Part shown: positions 7,276-15,369 of the stretch, in pieces
Numbering within the stretch: the stretch's first letter is position 1
Layout of the letters: every line of letters begins with the position of its first letter
From: Capillibacterium thermochitinicola
GTDB lineage: Bacteria; Bacillota; UBA4882; UBA10575
Length of the DNA: 37,071 bases
Direction of reading: 5' to 3'
Assembly: GCF_013664685.1 (NCBI RefSeq)
Contig: NZ_JAAKDE010000044.1
Span: 1 to 37,071 of the forward strand
The notes under the pieces: generated by a model
Told to the model about the DNA's origin: nothing
The model's database searches: none
The model's input: only the letters and a program-made list of their open reading frames with translations
Program-made: the position numbers and the translations under genes

Positions 7276-8010
7276 CTACCCCATTTTTCTGATTTCTTTT
7301 TGTAACTTTTTGATGATCCGCTTTTCCAGCCGGGAGATGTAAGACTGGGAGATTCCCAGATAATCAGCCACTTCCTTCTGGGTTTTCTCGACCCCGTCCT
7401 TCAGCCCGAAGCGCAATTCAACAATGGACCTTTCCCGCCGCGTTAACATAGCCATCGCCGAAGCCAGTAAATCTTTATCCACCTCTTCCTCCAACTGTTT
7501 ATAGGCGATGTCGTTTTCGGTCCCCAGGACATCCGACAGGAGCAGTTCGTTCCCGTCCCAGTCCACATTGAGCGGTTCATCGAAGGACACTTCCGACCGG
7601 AGTTTACTGTTCCGGCGCAAATACATTAGGATCTCATTCTCAATACAACGGGAGGCATAGGTCGCCAGTTTTATTTTCTTATCGGGATCAAACGTATTGA
7701 CCGCTTTGATTAAGCCAATCGCTCCGATCGAAACCAGATCCTCAATCCCCACCCCGGTGTTCTCAAATTTCCGGGCAATATAAACCACCAAGCGGAGATT
7801 ATGTTCAATGAGCAGGCTGCGCACCGCCGGATCCCCGGTTTTCAATTTCCCCAGCAGATAACCTTCCTCTTCACTGCTGAGGGGGGGAGGAAGCGCTTCA
7901 CTGCCGCCAATATAATAAATCCCCCGCGGGTAAAGGGTTAATTTCTGCAGAATGCGGACGATCAGGATTTTAAGGGCCAGCCGCATCCGCCACCAATTTC
8001 TCACCACCAC
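7276..8010 (-). CDS. sigE: RNA polymerase sporulation sigma factor SigE (pro-form)
   Basis: This 244-residue sigma-70 factor is the early mother-cell sigma factor of sporulation. The first about 30 residues form a basic, amphipathic pro-sequence ending at [14 protein letters not shown], the site region cut by SpoIIGA in B. subtilis. Region 2 is seen in '[17 protein letters not shown]' and '[20 protein letters not shown]', and region 4 in '[20 protein letters not shown]'. The GTG at 8010 has GGGGGAG six bases upstream; it is followed by two more GTG codons. It lies 36 bases after spoIIGA, the normal order. sigG, which usually follows sigE, is missing and a pgsA-like gene is found instead. Confidence 0.97.
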   Translation of the reverse strand: MVVRNWWRMRLALKILIVRILQKLTLYPRGIYYIGGSEALPPPLSSEEEGYLLGKLKTGDPAVRSLLIEHNLRLVVYIARKFENTGVGIEDLVSIGAIGLIKAVNTFDPDKKIKLATYASRCIENEILMYLRRNSKLRSEVSFDEPLNVDWDGNELLLSDVLGTENDIAYKQLEEEVDKDLLASAMAMLTRRERSIVELRFGLKDGVEKTQKEVADYLGISQSYISRLEKRIIKKLQKEIRKMG

Positions 8011-8046
8011 AACCGACTCCCCCTTTTAATTCCAAACTGCACAGGA

Positions 8047-8949
8047 CTAATAAACCCCGTTCAAAAGCGTTGAAGGTAAGAGCGCTTGGTATTTGCCCTC
8101 ACCGCCCAACTTCGCGAACTGGTAAAGCCCAATGACCACCGGCGGCAGTCTTTTCGGCTCCTTATCCAATAAACACACTTCATCCGGGCGGAAGCCCAAC
8201 AGAAAACCCTTCTGCCTTCCCACGCTGGTATAACTGATAAACCGGATGCGGGCCATCCAGTCCGGGCTAAACTCCAGTGCCTTGTTGTCCGGCAGGCCTC
8301 CCTCCGCCATCCGCTCGCTTAAGGCCAGAATCTCGGGGGGAACAACCCCTTGTAGAACCTGGCTTTCCACCACTAAAACCGGGTGTCTCGTCAAAGGATC
8401 AACAAGGGTATTACCCGTATCCAGTAAGGCCGAGAACTCGCGGGAGTTTCCGTTGACACTGAGCCGTAACGCAAATAGACATTCTTTCTCCAGCAATACT
8501 TGGTGCACCAACCCCCACCCCAATTCGGTCACGACCAGCAGGGAAAGAATGTTGACCAAAACCACCTGCCACGGGTTATAGTAAGCCGCAGCGGGAAAGA
8601 AGGGCGGATACAAAAGAAAGTAGGTGACTCCGGAGGTTAAAACCAATAGTAAGGCAAAGAGACCAATTGTCCGCAGGAGTTCTTTCACCGACCGCTGCGG
8701 AAAAGCGATAACCAGCATCAGGATCCCGGTCCCGATAAAAATGATCAGTTCGTAATTGCCAACCGTACCAATCGCCATCCGAAAGCACAGTACAAAATAA
8801 TAAATGCTGCCGAAGAAAGCGGCCGCCAAAAGACGCCACCCGGCCCGGTTCTTGTTGAGGATCCTTCCCGTCGCCCATAACAAAAGATAATTCATGATCA
8901 AACTTATAAAAGCCCCAAAGATCCAATCGTCAATAAAGACATCCCGCAT
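8047..8949 (-). CDS. spoIIGA: Sporulation sigma-E processing peptidase SpoIIGA
   Basis: The 300-residue product has five or so N-terminal membrane helices (about residues 5-145) and a C-terminal aspartic-protease-like domain. Its catalytic motif is LLDTGN, with the key Asp about 177 residues from the chosen start, close to D183 of B. subtilis SpoIIGA. It works as a dimer in the septal membrane and cuts pro-SigE after a signal from the forespore. ATG at 8949 is preferred because AAGGTGG lies five bases upstream; a GTG nine bases further upstream overlaps that site. It is followed directly by its substrate gene sigE. Upstream is ftsZ, as in most spore formers, but a strong hairpin separates them, so a spoIIG promoter is expected in 8950-9120. 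Confidence 0.96.
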   Translation of the reverse strand: MRDVFIDDWIFGAFISLIMNYLLLWATGRILNKNRAGWRLLAAAFFGSIYYFVLCFRMAIGTVGNYELIIFIGTGILMLVIAFPQRSVKELLRTIGLFALLLVLTSGVTYFLLYPPFFPAAAYYNPWQVVLVNILSLLVVTELGWGLVHQVLLEKECLFALRLSVNGNSREFSALLDTGNTLVDPLTRHPVLVVESQVLQGVVPPEILALSERMAEGGLPDNKALEFSPDWMARIRFISYTSVGRQKGFLLGFRPDEVCLLDKEPKRLPPVVIGLYQFAKLGGEGKYQALLPSTLLNGVY

Positions 8950-9122
8950 TTTTCCCACCTTCTTTCATTCCTTAATCTACCATTCACCAGGGGGAAATCC
9001 TTTCTAAACAAAGGATTCGTGCGGATAATTTCCCGCCCGTCCACTGTTATAACACGCTTTTTCGCGAACCCTCTCGCTTCTTCGGCAATATTAACGGAAT
9101 AAGCCGATCCTGCCCTTAAACA

Positions 9123-9150
9123 ACGAAATGGCCTGTTCAGGCCATTTCGT
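9123..9150. terminator. Terminator-like 13-bp perfect hairpin after ftsZ
   Basis: ACGAAATGGCCTG pairs exactly with CAGGCCATTTCGT around a two-base loop. On the minus strand it is followed by TGTTT, a short T-tract, so it probably ends the ftsZ transcript. It lies about 58 bases past the ftsZ stop. The remaining stretch to spoIIGA (8950-9122) has no gene and probably holds the spoIIG promoter. I could not identify clear sigma-A or Spo0A boxes. Confidence 0.75.
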
Positions 9151-9208
9151 AAAAAACAAGATTTATTATATTATGATTGGCTAAGCTCTTGGCGCGAAAC
9201 CGTCTTGG

Positions 9209-10264
9209 CTAGCCACGTTTTCCTTTTTTCCAGAGGAAGGAGGGGATTTCCAGTTCGTCCCCGTCCACCAGTGAGCGCAGTTCCAATTCTTCCAGCCCAA
9301 GCCGTTGTTTTTTCTGTTGAAAACCGGTGGCAATCACAGTGATCCGGATCTCGTCCCCCTGTTTGTCATCGATCACTGCGCCAAAGATAATGTTGGCGTC
9401 GGGATCGGCCGCTTCGGTAATGATCGCCGCGGCTTCGTTGATCTCAAACAGCCCCAGATCCGAACTGCCTGTGATATTTAGCAAAATTCCCTTCGCGCCG
9501 GCAATCGAAGTCTCAAGAAGCGGGGAAGAGACCGCCGCCTTGGCTGCTTCCACCGCCCGGTTCTCGCCCCGGGCGACCCCAATGCCCATCAGGGCGGAGC
9601 CGGCGTTGTTCATAATGGTCTTGACATCGGCAAAATCCACATTAATCAGTCCGGTAATCGTGATCAGATCGGAGATTCCTTGTACCCCTTGGCGCAGAAC
9701 ATCATCCGCGGTTTTAAAGGCCTCGACAAAGGAGGTTTTGCGGTCAACGATCTGAAACAGGCGTTCATTGGGGATGGTGATCAGGGTATCAACCCGTTCT
9801 CTTAAGGCTTTAACCCCCTCCTCCGCCTGGAGCATCCGGACCTTGCCCTCAAAATTAAATGGTTTGGTCACCACGCCAACCGTCAGCGCCCCTGCTTCTT
9901 TTGCCATTTCCGCAATAACCGGTGCCGCCCCCGTTCCGGTCCCCCCACCCATTCCGGCGGTGATGAAGACCATATCGGAGCCTTTCAGCACCTGGCTAAT
10001 CTCTTCTCTGCTCTCTTCGGCCGCCTGCCGTCCAATCTCCGGATTCGCCCCGGCGCCTAAACCCTTGGTTAACTGGTCACCAATACGCAATCTTGTATCA
10101 GCCTTTGAGCGGAGCAGGGCTTGTCCATCCGTATTAATTGCTACAAATTCAACCCCTTGTAAGCCCGCTTCAATCATCCGGTTAACAGCGTTGGTCCCTC
10201 CGCCGCCCACACCGATGACTTTGATCGTGGCAAACTGTTGGTTTGTTACTTCAAACTGAAGCAT
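9209..10264 (-). CDS. ftsZ: Cell division protein FtsZ
   Basis: This 351-residue tubulin-like GTPase forms the Z ring. It shows '[17 protein letters not shown]' near the start, the tubulin signature [10 protein letters not shown] (about residues 103-112), the T7-loop region '[11 protein letters not shown]', and a C-terminal tail '[15 protein letters not shown]' that resembles the conserved FtsA/ZipA/EzrA-binding peptide. The ATG at 10264 is the start because it fits the family N-terminus and has AGGAGG six bases upstream; the ATG at 10282 lies before that site. It is not preceded by ftsQ/ftsA or the murein cluster but by the end of the fla/che operon, with its own about 105-base upstream region. 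Confidence 0.98.
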   Translation of the reverse strand: MLQFEVTNQQFATIKVIGVGGGGTNAVNRMIEAGLQGVEFVAINTDGQALLRSKADTRLRIGDQLTKGLGAGANPEIGRQAAEESREEISQVLKGSDMVFITAGMGGGTGTGAAPVIAEMAKEAGALTVGVVTKPFNFEGKVRMLQAEEGVKALRERVDTLITIPNERLFQIVDRKTSFVEAFKTADDVLRQGVQGISDLITITGLINVDFADVKTIMNNAGSALMGIGVARGENRAVEAAKAAVSSPLLETSIAGAKGILLNITGSSDLGLFEINEAAAIITEAADPDANIIFGAVIDDKQGDEIRITVIATGFQQKKQRLGLEELELRSLVDGDELEIPSFLWKKGKRG

Positions 10265-10369
10265 AATGCTCCTCCTATTCATTTAAAGCCCTGAGGCCAG
10301 CGCTGAAGTGTTCCCTAAACTATAAAAGTTCCACAAAGTTTACCAGTTCCCTGCTTCGTAATAAATATT

Positions 10370-10401
10370 TTAAATAAAAACGAAGAGACTTTCGTCTCCT
10401 C
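10370..10401 (-). terminator. Rho-independent terminator of the fla/che operon
   Basis: On the minus strand an eight-base-pair stem (10401-10394 with 10389-10382, one G-T pair) has a GAAA loop. It is followed by GTTTTTATTT. It lies 16 bases after the stop of the SwrB-like gene and marks the end of the long flagellar operon before ftsZ. Confidence 0.88.
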
Positions 10402-10416
10402 CTCATCCTCCTCATC

Positions 10417-11100
10417 TTAACTCTGCGGTCGCTCATCGCAATAAAGGTCAACGATTAATTGGACTTCTCCCTGGCCTTTTTCGAGTTGGCGGGCGATCTC
10501 CTGGACCGAGAGTCCTTTTTGCCACAGTTCGATGATCTGTTGATTCCAGGCGGGCAGATTTTGCCCTTTTGTGGCCATTACTTTTCGGCCCATCGTTTGC
10601 TTGCTCTCTGCTTGGGTTTGTGGCTTCGGCTGGGAGACCGGGGATTTCGCTTGCTCCGGCCGCTCCGGTTGTTCCGGCTGCTTCGGCTCCCCTTGTTTTT
10701 CCGGTTGCTCCCTGTTCAGAACGGATGTTTCCCTTTTACCCATTGCCGTTGGTGACGGTTGTTTGGTTCCTTCCGGTAGATGGCTGACTTCCCGGCGCTC
10801 CACCCCATCCGGTCTACCAAGCTCCGCGGGTCCCTGCGGTTTTTCCGGCTGCGCCTTTTCTTCCGGTTCCTCCGTCACTTCCGGCTCTTCTGGTTTTTCC
10901 GTTTTCTCCGGTTCATGCGGGAGCGGGGAAAGTTCTTCCTTGATCAGTCTTTCCTCCACTAGCGAACAGACTTCCAATAGCAACTCTTCGACCTGTGCCA
11001 GCCGGGAAGTTATTTCCGAAAATCTCCGCCAATTTCTTTTCCTTTCCCGCCAGCCCAGAACAATGATCACTAGCAAAAAAAAGAAGCACCAACCAACCAT
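10417..11100 (-). CDS. SwrB-like (DUF6115-type) membrane-anchored protein
   Basis: The 227-residue product begins with a single membrane helix (residues 2-16), then a coiled-coil stretch 'ITSRLAQVEELLLEVCSLVEE'. A linker of about 110 residues follows that is very rich in P, E, K and Q. The compact C-terminal part 'IIELWQKGLSVQEIARQLEKG' looks like a helix-turn-helix and is followed by 'GEVQLIVDLYCD'. This layout and its place near sigD match B. subtilis SwrB, which helps activate the flagellar export gate, and the DUF6115 group of Clostridia. The match is by architecture, position and C-terminal motif, not strong identity. It is the last gene of the fla/che operon. A low-complexity plus-strand frame opposite it is a shadow. 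Confidence 0.6.
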   Translation of the reverse strand: MVGWCFFFLLVIIVLGWRERKRNWRRFSEITSRLAQVEELLLEVCSLVEERLIKEELSPLPHEPEKTEKPEEPEVTEEPEEKAQPEKPQGPAELGRPDGVERREVSHLPEGTKQPSPTAMGKRETSVLNREQPEKQGEPKQPEQPERPEQAKSPVSQPKPQTQAESKQTMGRKVMATKGQNLPAWNQQIIELWQKGLSVQEIARQLEKGQGEVQLIVDLYCDERPQS

Positions 11101-11123
11101 CTGAACTTTTCCCCTCTCGCTTA

Positions 11124-11450
11124 TTACAACTCAAGATCGATAAAGCGCCCCCGCCACTCGTGCCGATCTTTACTGCGACTGCGTGCGTTTTGCGGTTCGT
11201 CCTCTTTCTTTGCCTTTTTTTCTCCCTTTGGCGGCGCATTGTTGCCCCGGCGTTTACCCTCATCTTGGACGCGTCCGTGCACAATTTCACTTCTCCGCTG
11301 GACGCGATGTTCTTCGCGGTTTATTTCGTTGTTCAACCGTTCCTTGCGGATTTGTTCCTCATCTTCTAGTCCCTGGAGGACACCACCATGCTGTTTTTGC
11401 ACCTCTAATGTTCGATTAACCAGAATTTGCGTGTCTAAAGGGCCGATCAT
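11124..11450 (-). CDS. Small charged protein of the fapA-swrB interval
   Basis: I cannot name this 108-residue, highly charged protein. It begins 'MIGPLDTQILVNRTLEVQKQ' and ends 'GRFIDLEL', a pattern I recall from small proteins between fapA/sigD and DUF6115 genes in clostridial flagellar operons. The middle is rich in E, K and R, probably helical or disordered. ATG at 11450 is preferred over TTG at 11456 because a G6 ribosome site lies six bases upstream of the ATG. It starts 12 bases after the fapA stop codon and ends 23 bases before the SwrB-like gene. Confidence 0.6.
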   Translation of the reverse strand: MIGPLDTQILVNRTLEVQKQHGGVLQGLEDEEQIRKERLNNEINREEHRVQRRSEIVHGRVQDEGKRRGNNAPPKGEKKAKKEDEPQNARSRSKDRHEWRGRFIDLEL

Positions 11451-11462
11451 CCTCAACCCCCC

Positions 11463-12836
11463 TTAACGGTATGGTTGAATCGACACTTCTCCTTCATGAT
11501 AGGTCAACACGGCATAGTTAAAGTTATCTTTAAAGACCCGCACCGCTTTTCCGATAATGACACGGACACCGGGGTAGATGGTCTGGCGCACCCGGATCGA
11601 ACCCCGTTCCAACTGGCGCTCGTTGATCATTTGCAAAATCTCTTCCCGCCGGCTCTCCAGTTTACGCTTTTCGGCTTTTAAAACGAACGAAGTACGGATC
11701 AGTTTGGCCTTTTGTTCCTCCCGGTTCGGTGGAAGCTCCGGCTGCCGGTTTAAGATATTAAGCGCCTTCTCCACCATGTCGAGCTCTTTCTCCAGGTTGG
11801 GTAATCTTTTTTCTATCTCATTCAGTTCCCGGCGGAATCCAGGGTTAATCCCCACTTCAACCTCGGTCTGGGTCCCCATTTTGGACCCTAAAAACTGGAC
11901 ATCAATCAGGTCGGCCGCCCGGACCACACCACCCATGATCATCCCTTTTTTCGTCCCGAGGATAACTTTCTGCCCCGAGTTGACCACACTATGCATGATC
12001 GCATCACGGACCTTGATTACCCCTTCCGCATCAACCTGGGCATGGTCAATATAGCGGGCATAAAGATCGCCGCCACATTTGATCACCGATTTGTCCTGGC
12101 CAATGATCCCGCCGTTGATCGTGATATTTCCTTCGGCATAAATGCTCCCGCCTTCAACATTACCGGTGATCACCACATCACCGCCGGCCTTAACGACAAA
12201 TCCGCTTTCCACATCACCCCGGATATGAACCGAACCAATAAAATCGATATTGCCAGTTTTATAACCAACATTGCTTCTGATCTCATGGACCACTTGCACC
12301 GACACTTTATTCCCGATCTTGGTCGGCTCACCGTCACAAGTCGCGATCAACCGGTTGCCATCCCAGGCCACATTTTTCCCAACCACCACATTGACGTCCT
12401 TTCCGGGAACCGGTTTCACTTCTTCACCCAAAACGTTCGTTCCCGGTACGCCGGGGGTCGCCGGCGTCTTTTCAATCAAGACTTGACCTTTCTGGACACT
12501 CTGGACCAAAGACAATTCACGGTGGTCAACGCGACCGTCTTCCAACTCTTTTGGGAGAAGTCGGACCCGGTCGGTTTCAAAGTAATACTTTAAACTGGCA
12601 TCCTCGCCATTGATTGGATAAACTCCTTCCGCAACCAGTGTTACCTTACCCGTCTTTTCTTCCAAAACACGGTGGATTACTTCTTCCTTTAACCCGAAGA
12701 CGACGCCTTCTTCATTCAGTTTTTTAATTACATCCTCATAGGTAGGCCAAGCCGTTCCCTCCGGTGGGATCTCAAGTTGTAAATAAGCATGCATCTTGTC
12801 GGAGGATAAATCAACCTTAATATGTGCCAAGCTCAA
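11463..12836 (-). CDS. Flagellar assembly protein A (FapA, DUF342)
   Basis: This 457-residue protein fits the FapA/DUF342 family. An N-terminal domain of about 160 residues carries the typical 'GQVLIEKTPATPGVPGTNVLG'. A right-handed beta-helix follows with repeats such as 'DVVITGNVEGGSIYAEGNI', and the last part has a coiled coil (about residues 335-400) and 'TIYPGVRVIIGKAVR'. In Vibrio, FapA affects polar flagellum assembly; in Firmicutes the gene is regularly linked to sigD but its role is unclear. The start is TTG at 12836 with GGGAGGGG about nine bases upstream. It follows sigD with an 18-base gap. Confidence 0.88.
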   Translation of the reverse strand: MSLAHIKVDLSSDKMHAYLQLEIPPEGTAWPTYEDVIKKLNEEGVVFGLKEEVIHRVLEEKTGKVTLVAEGVYPINGEDASLKYYFETDRVRLLPKELEDGRVDHRELSLVQSVQKGQVLIEKTPATPGVPGTNVLGEEVKPVPGKDVNVVVGKNVAWDGNRLIATCDGEPTKIGNKVSVQVVHEIRSNVGYKTGNIDFIGSVHIRGDVESGFVVKAGGDVVITGNVEGGSIYAEGNITINGGIIGQDKSVIKCGGDLYARYIDHAQVDAEGVIKVRDAIMHSVVNSGQKVILGTKKGMIMGGVVRAADLIDVQFLGSKMGTQTEVEVGINPGFRRELNEIEKRLPNLEKELDMVEKALNILNRQPELPPNREEQKAKLIRTSFVLKAEKRKLESRREEILQMINERQLERGSIRVRQTIYPGVRVIIGKAVRVFKDNFNYAVLTYHEGEVSIQPYR

Positions 12837-12854
12837 CGCGAAACGCCCCTCCCG

Positions 12855-13640
12855 TTACAAAACTTCGATTGCAGTACGCCAGCGGGATAGCCTTCCTTTT
12901 AAACGAAAAATTGCTTTGGTATGTATCTGCGACACTCGTGATTCAGAAATGTTCAAAGTCTGGCCAATTTCTTTCAGCGTTAATCCTTCGTAATAGTAAA
13001 GGGTAATCACCAGTTTTTCCCGTTCCGAAAGTGCATCAATGGATTTTGCCAACGCTGCCTTTAACTCGTTAATCTCAACCAGTTTTTCCGGATCCGAACT
13101 ATCCTCATTTTCAATCAAGTCGAGAACCCGTACGCTATCATCATCCAGGTTGCGCGTCATCCACATTTCGTCCAAAGAACTCAGTGTTGTACAGCTGACT
13201 TCGTTTAGTAGGCGGTGGAATTCTTCCAACGAAATATTTAAAGACTCACAGATCTCTTGATCCGTGGCGTACCTTCCTAATTTGTTTTCCAGTTCACTAC
13301 AGACCTTCTCCAGTTCTTTCGCCTTTTGCCGTACCGACCGCGGTACCCAATCGTTGTTGCGTAACCCGTCCATGATTGCCCCTCTGATCCGGGCAATCGC
13401 GTAAGTCTCAAATTTAATCCCACGGTCGGGATCAAATTTGTCAATGGCATCAATTAAACCAAATATCCCATAGCTCACCAAATCATCAAATTCCACATTT
13501 GGTGGTAGACCGATTGCCACCCGGCCTGCCACATATTTAACAAGGGGAGCATACCCCTCGATTAACTTCTCACGGGCGGCGTCCGAACCTCCCTGGCGGT
13601 AATCCTTCCAAAGCTGTGCATCCCGCCCTTTATTGAACAT
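12855..13640 (-). CDS. sigD: FliA/WhiG-family sigma factor (SigD)
   Basis: This 261-residue sigma-28 factor directs late flagellar and chemotaxis genes such as flagellin and motor genes. Region 2 is clear in 'DDLVSYGIFGLIDAIDKFDP' and 'FETYAIARIRGAIMDGLR', region 3 in 'DWVPRSVRQKAKELEK', and the region 4 helix-turn-helix in 'LTLKEIGQTLNISESRVSQI'. ATG at 13640 is preferred because GGAAGGG lies six bases upstream and the protein then starts like other SigD proteins; the frame stays open to 13697. It follows cheD, as in B. subtilis. It would normally be held back by FlgM, which is not in the window. Confidence 0.96.
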   Translation of the reverse strand: MFNKGRDAQLWKDYRQGGSDAAREKLIEGYAPLVKYVAGRVAIGLPPNVEFDDLVSYGIFGLIDAIDKFDPDRGIKFETYAIARIRGAIMDGLRNNDWVPRSVRQKAKELEKVCSELENKLGRYATDQEICESLNISLEEFHRLLNEVSCTTLSSLDEMWMTRNLDDDSVRVLDLIENEDSSDPEKLVEINELKAALAKSIDALSEREKLVITLYYYEGLTLKEIGQTLNISESRVSQIHTKAIFRLKGRLSRWRTAIEVL

Positions 13641-13714
13641 TATATACCCTTCCCCCTTTAAGGTATATATTTCCTCTCCTGCTAACTTCTTCGACAATTT
13701 CAGGGCAAATCCTC

Positions 13715-14122
13715 TTATAAAATGATGTCGGGGGAATTTAACATCTTTATGGTCACGTTACCGGTCTCTAAATCCATTAAAACGGACCGGCCGACATTCC
13801 CGCCAACGCTCCGGTTGGTGATTTTTAAACCCATTTCTGCGATGATTTTTTCCACCGCGGCAACATTCCGCGCTCCGATCTGGATTTGATTGTTCAGCCC
13901 ATTGAAGGAAAACATCTGGGCCCCACCGGCGATCTTCACAACCATTCGTTCTTTCATGGCCCCTTCCCGTTGCATCGCCTCAATCAAGTCGGGAATCGCC
14001 GTGTCGGCAAATTTACCGCGGTTGGTCAGGGCATTGGCGCCGGACAGAGAACTGTCGGGCAGCATAATGTGGGCCATTCCTCCCACTTTTAAAAAAAAAA
14101 TCGTAGACACAGACCGCAACAC
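13715..14122 (-). CDS. cheD: CheD, C-terminal part (frameshifted)
   Basis: This frame encodes the C-terminal two thirds of the CheD receptor-glutamine deamidase, starting in earnest at 'GGMAHIMLPDSS', which carries the catalytic His of the family. It continues with 'KIAGGAQMF' and 'IQIGARNV'. The catalytic Cys lies in the other piece (GLGSCVAV), so this part alone cannot be active. Its own possible starts (GTG 14122, ATG 14077) lack a proper ribosome site at the right distance. The two pieces meet in the T10 run at 14091-14100. Confidence 0.8.
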   Translation of the reverse strand: MLRSVSTIFFLKVGGMAHIMLPDSSLSGANALTNRGKFADTAIPDLIEAMQREGAMKERMVVKIAGGAQMFSFNGLNNQIQIGARNVAAVEKIIAEMGLKITNRSVGGNVGRSVLMDLETGNVTIKMLNSPDIIL

Positions 14123-14207
14123 AAGAACCTAAGCCTAAAGTAACAAGAACTTTCGGTGCCCTCGCCACTACTATTTCGGACATTCCGACCCGGATCGGTT
14201 CTGGCAT
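14013..14207 (-). CDS. cheD: CheD, N-terminal part (frameshifted)
   Basis: The frame starts at ATG 14207 with GAAGGA just upstream and overlaps cheC by 37 bases. It encodes the normal CheD opening 'IRVGMSEIVVARAPKVLVT' and the catalytic 'LGLGSCVAVCVYD'. After the run of ten T (14100-14091 on the minus strand) it continues out of phase into non-CheD sequence and stops near 14013. Dropping one T would join 'CVYDFFLKVGGMAHIM' and give a 163-residue CheD, the usual family length. CheD deamidates chemoreceptors and forms a complex with CheC that tunes CheY-P levels. Confidence 0.75.
   Translation of the reverse strand: MPEPIRVGMSEIVVARAPKVLVTLGLGSCVAVCVYDFFFKSGRNGPHYAARQFSVRRQCPDQPR
14091..14100 (-). 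repeat. T10 run at the cheD frameshift
   Basis: Ten T on the coding strand, followed by AAAA. It is the longest single-base run in the window and lies exactly where the CheD reading frame changes. Nine T would keep the gene in frame. Confidence 0.95.
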
Positions 14208-14818
14208 CCTTCCTTCACTCCCAACGCCTCTAAGATAGTTGCTAAAGATCCGGGGTCCGGAACAAGAAAGAAATGACCGTCAACACTCTCATCACAGGCT
14301 GTCAGTTGTGTTTCAATGATCACCGCGTAATCACCCATCTCACCCAAGTCAGCCAGGATCGTGTTGAGAATGGCACCGACCATATCAAAGGCGAGAGCCG
14401 GTACGGACGATAACATGTTGATTCCGGTAAAGTTGGAAAAAGCATAAACATAAGCCCCGGTTAGAATATTCCCGATTTCTTTCAGTGCCGAAATTTCCAA
14501 TTCCCCTAAAAGATTGCTGCATTTCTCCGGGTCGTTAATCAAAAGCCCGGCCACAAAGAGGGCTTTCTCTTCCGGAAAAAGATAAAGCATCTTACTGGGT
14601 GCCCCGCCGAAGATCCGTAAATAAACCCCGACCATCGGTTGTTCCGGGCCGCCCACAAAATCGCAAGCTTCGGCGAGGGGCAAAATGTTTACTTGCGGAA
14701 CAGTCATCGATACTTTCTTGTTCAAAAGTTGGGAAAGCACCGTAGCGGCGTGGGCGGCACCGATATTGCCCACTTCACGAATGGCGTCCAGTTGGATGGG
14801 GGTCAGGTTTTCAATCAT
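14171..14818 (-). CDS. cheC: CheY-P phosphatase CheC
   Basis: The 215-residue protein has both phosphatase motifs of the CheC/FliY/CheX family: 'REVGNIGAAHAATVL' (E15, N18) and 'LKEIGNILTGAYVYA' (E114, N117). It dephosphorylates CheY-P, and its activity is raised by CheD, encoded next. The ATG at 14818 follows GGAGTG at eight bases, part of a 20-base duplicated unit at the cheW-cheC junction. The last 12 codons overlap cheD. Confidence 0.95.
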   Translation of the reverse strand: MIENLTPIQLDAIREVGNIGAAHAATVLSQLLNKKVSMTVPQVNILPLAEACDFVGGPEQPMVGVYLRIFGGAPSKMLYLFPEEKALFVAGLLINDPEKCSNLLGELEISALKEIGNILTGAYVYAFSNFTGINMLSSVPALAFDMVGAILNTILADLGEMGDYAVIIETQLTACDESVDGHFFLVPDPGSLATILEALGVKEGCQNRSGSECPK

Positions 14819-14820
14819 CA

Positions 14821-14860
14821 GTCATCACTCCAGTTCCAGAGTCATCACTCCAGTTCCAGT
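14821..14860 (-). repeat. Tandem 20-bp duplication at cheW/cheC junction
   Basis: The units 14821-14840 and 14841-14860 differ at only the last base. Each contains the codons for the end of CheW (LELE), a TGA stop and the GGAG ribosome site for cheC. The event looks recent and leaves two copies of the intercistronic signal, of which the upstream copy supplies the actual cheW stop at 14845. Confidence 0.93.
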
Positions 14861-15342
14861 TCTGCTTCGCTCAATTGTTTCTCCTCTTCCGGGCTAAGGG
14901 TACGTTCCAAGTTAAGCAGCACAATTAACCGGTCCTCAAGTTTAGCGACACCGGCCAAATAGTAGGAATCCACCCCTTTTGTAATCGGTGGCGGCGGTTC
15001 AATCGCCGAAACCGGAATCCTTAAGACTTCAACCACAGCATCGACTAACATCCCGACCAGCGCTTCTCCTACTTCGACAATGATGACGCGGGAATCAAGC
15101 CCGAGCTCGGGCAGGGTCAACCCGAAACGGACCCGGAGGTCAACAATGGGAATGATCTCACCGCGTAGATTAATGACCCCTTCCACAAACGGTGGAGCCT
15201 TCGGCACCCTCGTAATCCCTTGGTCCAGTTTCTCAATCTCCCGCACTTGTAAAATATCCACGCCAAACTCTTCTTCTCCCAGCTTAAAGATGATTAGCTG
15301 GGTAGTTTCTTCTTGTCGTTCTTTACCCTGTCTCTCTTTCAT
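14845..15342 (-). CDS. cheW: Chemotaxis adaptor CheW
   Basis: The 165-residue single CheW domain couples chemoreceptors to CheA. Typical motifs are 'QLIIFKLGEEEFGVDILQV', 'ITRVPKAPPFVEGVINLRGE', 'IIPIVDLRVRFGL' and 'YYLAGVAKLEDRLIVLLNLE'. The ATG at 15342 has AAGGGGTGA upstream. It lies 27 bases after cheA. The acidic C-terminal tail ends in the duplicated junction sequence. Confidence 0.96.
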   Translation of the reverse strand: MKERQGKERQEETTQLIIFKLGEEEFGVDILQVREIEKLDQGITRVPKAPPFVEGVINLRGEIIPIVDLRVRFGLTLPELGLDSRVIIVEVGEALVGMLVDAVVEVLRIPVSAIEPPPPITKGVDSYYLAGVAKLEDRLIVLLNLERTLSPEEEKQLSEAELELE

Positions 15343-15369
15343 TTCGTATCACCCCTTAAAGACGGTTGG

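Noticed and set aside
9001-9120. Spo0A boxes and sigma-A promoter for spoIIGA
   Set aside because: A promoter is expected here, but I saw no clear TTGTCGAA-type box or well-spaced -35/-10 pair; TTCGCGAA near 9061-9068 is only a weak palindrome.
10283-10369. ftsZ promoter with TATAGT as -10 box
   Set aside because: No acceptable -35 box lies 16-18 bases upstream, so I could not support a call.
10571-11104. Long plus-strand frame rich in Ser/Gly/Cys/Phe
   Set aside because: It is the complement of the low-complexity P/E/K/Q linker of the SwrB-like gene. It has no ribosome site and lies fully inside a better-supported gene.
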